Assembly: GCA_021807965.1 (NCBI GenBank)
Contig: JAKBCI010000096.1
Coordinates: 1-6,794 of the forward strand
Source of the DNA: Actinomycetes bacterium
GTDB taxonomy: Bacteria > Actinomycetota > Acidimicrobiia > Acidimicrobiales > RAAP-2
Reading direction: 5' to 3'
Length of the DNA stretch: 6,794 bases
The translations under genes were made by a program, and so were the position numbers. Within the stretch, counting starts at the first letter, position 1; every line of letters begins with the position of its first letter. Below the pieces are notes generated by a model. The model saw only the letters and a program-made list of their open reading frames with translations, was not told the origin of the DNA and did no database searches. Shown one piece after another: positions 5,233-6,794 of this stretch.

Positions 5233-5238
5233 TAAGAT
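5233..5238 (+). promoter_or_regulatory. Candidate -10 (TAAGAT) of the M1 aminopeptidase
   Basis: TAAGAT lies 8 nt before the ATG at 5247, the same hexamer and distance as at the bL37-like gene (1576/1591). It is preceded by GTCG, as is the ctaG hexamer (GTCGTAGGAT at 3249-3258). No Shine-Dalgarno occurs in ttccaact before the ATG, and no good -35 at 16-18 nt; a TTGTCA at 5201 is 26 nt upstream, too far. Confidence 0.5.
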
Positions 5239-5246
5239 TTCCAACT

Positions 5247-6794
5247 ATGAAGCCCTCCAACCCCTACCGTTTGTCGCGCGCCGTCGTCCCGCTGCGTTAC
5301 CGGCTCTACCTCGCGCCGGATCTCGACGCCGCCACGTTCACCGGTCGCGTCGAGATCGACGTCGACGTCACCGAACCAGTCGACGCCATCACCATGCACG
5401 CGAAGGACCTCGAGCTCGGCGCCGCGATCGTCACCAGTCACGGCACCGGCCATCGTTCGATCGAGCCCGTCTTTGACCCCACGTACGAGACAGCGACTTT
5501 CTCGCTGCTCGAGACGATTCCCACCGGGCCCGCCACTGTCGAGATCGCCTTCGCCGGCGTGCTCGGTGACCAGTTAGTCGGCTTCTATCGCTCATCGCTA
5601 ACCGACGACCAGGGGGTCACGCGAACAATCGCGGTAACCCAATTCGAGCACTCCGACGCGCGGCGTGCCTTTCCGTGCTGGGACGAGCCATCCTTCAAGG
5701 CGACCTTCGAGGTCAATCTCACGGTGCCCAGCCACCTGCTCGCCATTTCGAACACACCCGAGGTGGCCAACACTGACCTTGGCAACGGTCATCGCAGCAT
5801 CTCCTTCGCCCCCACGATGGTGATGTCGACGTATCTCGTCGCCATCGTCATCGGCCCCTTCGAGGTCACCGAGCCACTCGACGTGAACGGCACACCGTTG
5901 CGCGTCGTCTCTCCCCCCGGTCAGGGCCACCTCACGGGCGCCGCACTCGAAGCCGGCGACTTCGCGCTGCGTTTCTTCGAGGACTACTTCAATATCCCCT
6001 ACCCCGGCGAGAAGCTCGACATGGTAGCGATACCCGACTTCGCCCAGGGGGCGATGGAAAATCTCGGGTGCATTACGTATCGTGAGACCGCGCTGCTCGT
6101 CGACCCGGCCACGGCGTCGCACGCCGAGATCTATCGCGTGGCCGAGGTCGTACACCACGAAATTGCCCATATGTGGTTCGGCGACCTAGTCACCATGGAG
6201 TGGTGGGGAGGGATCTGGCTCAACGAGGCCTTCGCCACGTTCATGCAGCTGACGTGCACGAACGCCTACCGGCCCCAGTGGAGAATCTGGGCCGACCAGG
6301 CGGTGCAGACCGATCTCGCCCAACACGTCGACGGACTGACGACCACGCGACCGATCGAGTACGAGGTGGTGTCGCCCGATGATACCCAGGGCATGTTCGA
6401 CCTACTCACCTACGTAAAGGGCGCCGCCGTGCTGCGAATGCTCGAGCAGTATCTCGGCGACACCACCTTTCGCGACGGCATCCGCCACTACTTGCGCGAG
6501 CACCTCTACGCCAACGCCGTGACGCGCGATCTCTGGGACGCCCTGGAGACGGTCTCGGGCCAGCCCGTTCGTGACGTCATGGATACCTGGATCTTGCAGG
6601 GTGGGCACCCGCTCGTGCGCTTCGAACACGGCGAGTTGCGTCAAGAGCCGTTCGTCTTTGGCGACCCGGAGCGTCGAGGGGCCATTGGCGAGCGCTGGCT
6701 GGTGCCCGTGCTCACGCGGTCGCTGAACGGTGGCGAGGTGTCGCGCCACCTTCTCGGTGACGTCCCGAGCACCGTCAACGACCAACCGCCGGTC
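5247..6794 (+). CDS. pepN: M1-family zinc aminopeptidase (aminopeptidase N type), first 516 residues, 3' end cut by window
   Basis: Metallopeptidase removing N-terminal residues from peptides, probably cytoplasmic since there is no signal peptide. Seen: N-terminal beta-domain (about 1-195) beginning YRLSRAVVPLRYRLYL, with FPCWDEPSFKATF near 145-157; QGAMENLG at 267-274, where the GAMEN loop binds the substrate N-terminus; ITYRETALL; the zinc motif HEIAH at 304-308 (ligands H304 and H308, catalytic E305) with third ligand E327 in WLNEAFA, giving HEXXH-x18-E; and LTYVKGAAVLRML with catalytic Tyr389. Spacings match the family, whose members are about 850 residues, so roughly the last third lies outside. 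The YRETALL pattern is closer to the puromycin-sensitive/actinobacterial PepN group than to E. coli PepN. Frame is open and unbroken from the ATG to the window end. Divergent from the kinase gene across 39 bp. Confidence 0.97.
   Translation, partial: MKPSNPYRLSRAVVPLRYRLYLAPDLDAATFTGRVEIDVDVTEPVDAITMHAKDLELGAAIVTSHGTGHRSIEPVFDPTYETATFSLLETIPTGPATVEIAFAGVLGDQLVGFYRSSLTDDQGVTRTIAVTQFEHSDARRAFPCWDEPSFKATFEVNLTVPSHLLAISNTPEVANTDLGNGHRSISFAPTMVMSTYLVAIVIGPFEVTEPLDVNGTPLRVVSPPGQGHLTGAALEAGDFALRFFEDYFNIPYPGEKLDMVAIPDFAQGAMENLGCITYRETALLVDPATASHAEIYRVAEVVHHEIAHMWFGDLVTMEWWGGIWLNEAFATFMQLTCTNAYRPQWRIWADQAVQTDLAQHVDGLTTTRPIEYEVVSPDDTQGMFDLLTYVKGAAVLRMLEQYLGDTTFRDGIRHYLREHLYANAVTRDLWDALETVSGQPVRDVMDTWILQGGHPLVRFEHGELRQEPFVFGDPERRGAIGERWLVPVLTRSLNGGEVSRHLLGDVPSTVNDQPPV

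Noticed and set aside
5598..6170. A 190-codon minus-strand open frame antisense to the aminopeptidase
   Set aside because: The opposite strand carries the beta-domain and GAMEN region of a clear M1 peptidase; the antisense product has no recognisable features.
1..6794. CRISPR array, insertion sequence, tRNA/rRNA gene, phage or toxin-antitoxin system
   Set aside because: No regularly spaced repeats, transposase motifs, terminal repeats or structured RNA signatures were seen; essentially all sequence is accounted for by nine housekeeping-type genes and gaps of at most 71 bp.

Overview
The window is a compact, GC-rich stretch of bacterial chromosome holding nine protein genes. Two are cut by the window edges: metG at the left and an M1 aminopeptidase at the right. 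The best guess for the host is an actinobacterium (Actinomycetota), possibly a deep branch such as Acidimicrobiia. The reasons are a 27-codon gene resembling the actinobacterial ribosomal protein bL37, a paired small-membrane-protein/DUF3817 module like one I recall from mycobacteria, a caa3-type CtaG, the rsmI-metG order, frequent GTG starts, and several starts with no Shine-Dalgarno but a -10-like hexamer just upstream. The class assignment is inference; no rRNA gene is present.

Layout. Positions 1-1539 (minus strand) carry rsmI then metG, a translation-related pair read right to left. Divergent from rsmI, at 1591-1674 (plus strand), is the tiny bL37-like gene, whose stop codon interlocks with that of the next gene. 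Positions 1671-3216 (minus strand) are a tightly overlapping three-gene operon: a two-helix membrane protein with a charged tail, a DUF3817 membrane protein, and a glycerophosphodiester phosphodiesterase. Divergent from it is ctaG (3265-4098, plus), a copper/haem-oxidase assembly membrane protein, whose stop codon lies in the loop of a perfect 10-bp hairpin. Converging on ctaG is a PfkB-family, adenosine-kinase-like gene (4170-5207, minus). Divergent from that is the M1 aminopeptidase (5247 to the window end, plus).

The genes are arranged as three divergent pairs separated by only 39-51 bp and two convergent junctions (a 4-bp overlap and a 71-bp gap). No intergenic stretch exceeds 75 bp. I found no mobile element, CRISPR array, tRNA, rRNA or phage gene.

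This reads as ordinary core chromosome rather than an accessory island, and I do not see a novel defence or biosynthetic system. The items most worth following are regulatory: a near-perfect inverted repeat that places matching -10-like hexamers over two divergent genes (3221-3260), a recurring TANNNT hexamer 6 or 8 nt before start codons suggesting leaderless mRNAs, the very short bL37-like gene that annotation pipelines often miss, and the uncharacterised membrane-protein pair coupled to a phosphodiesterase.
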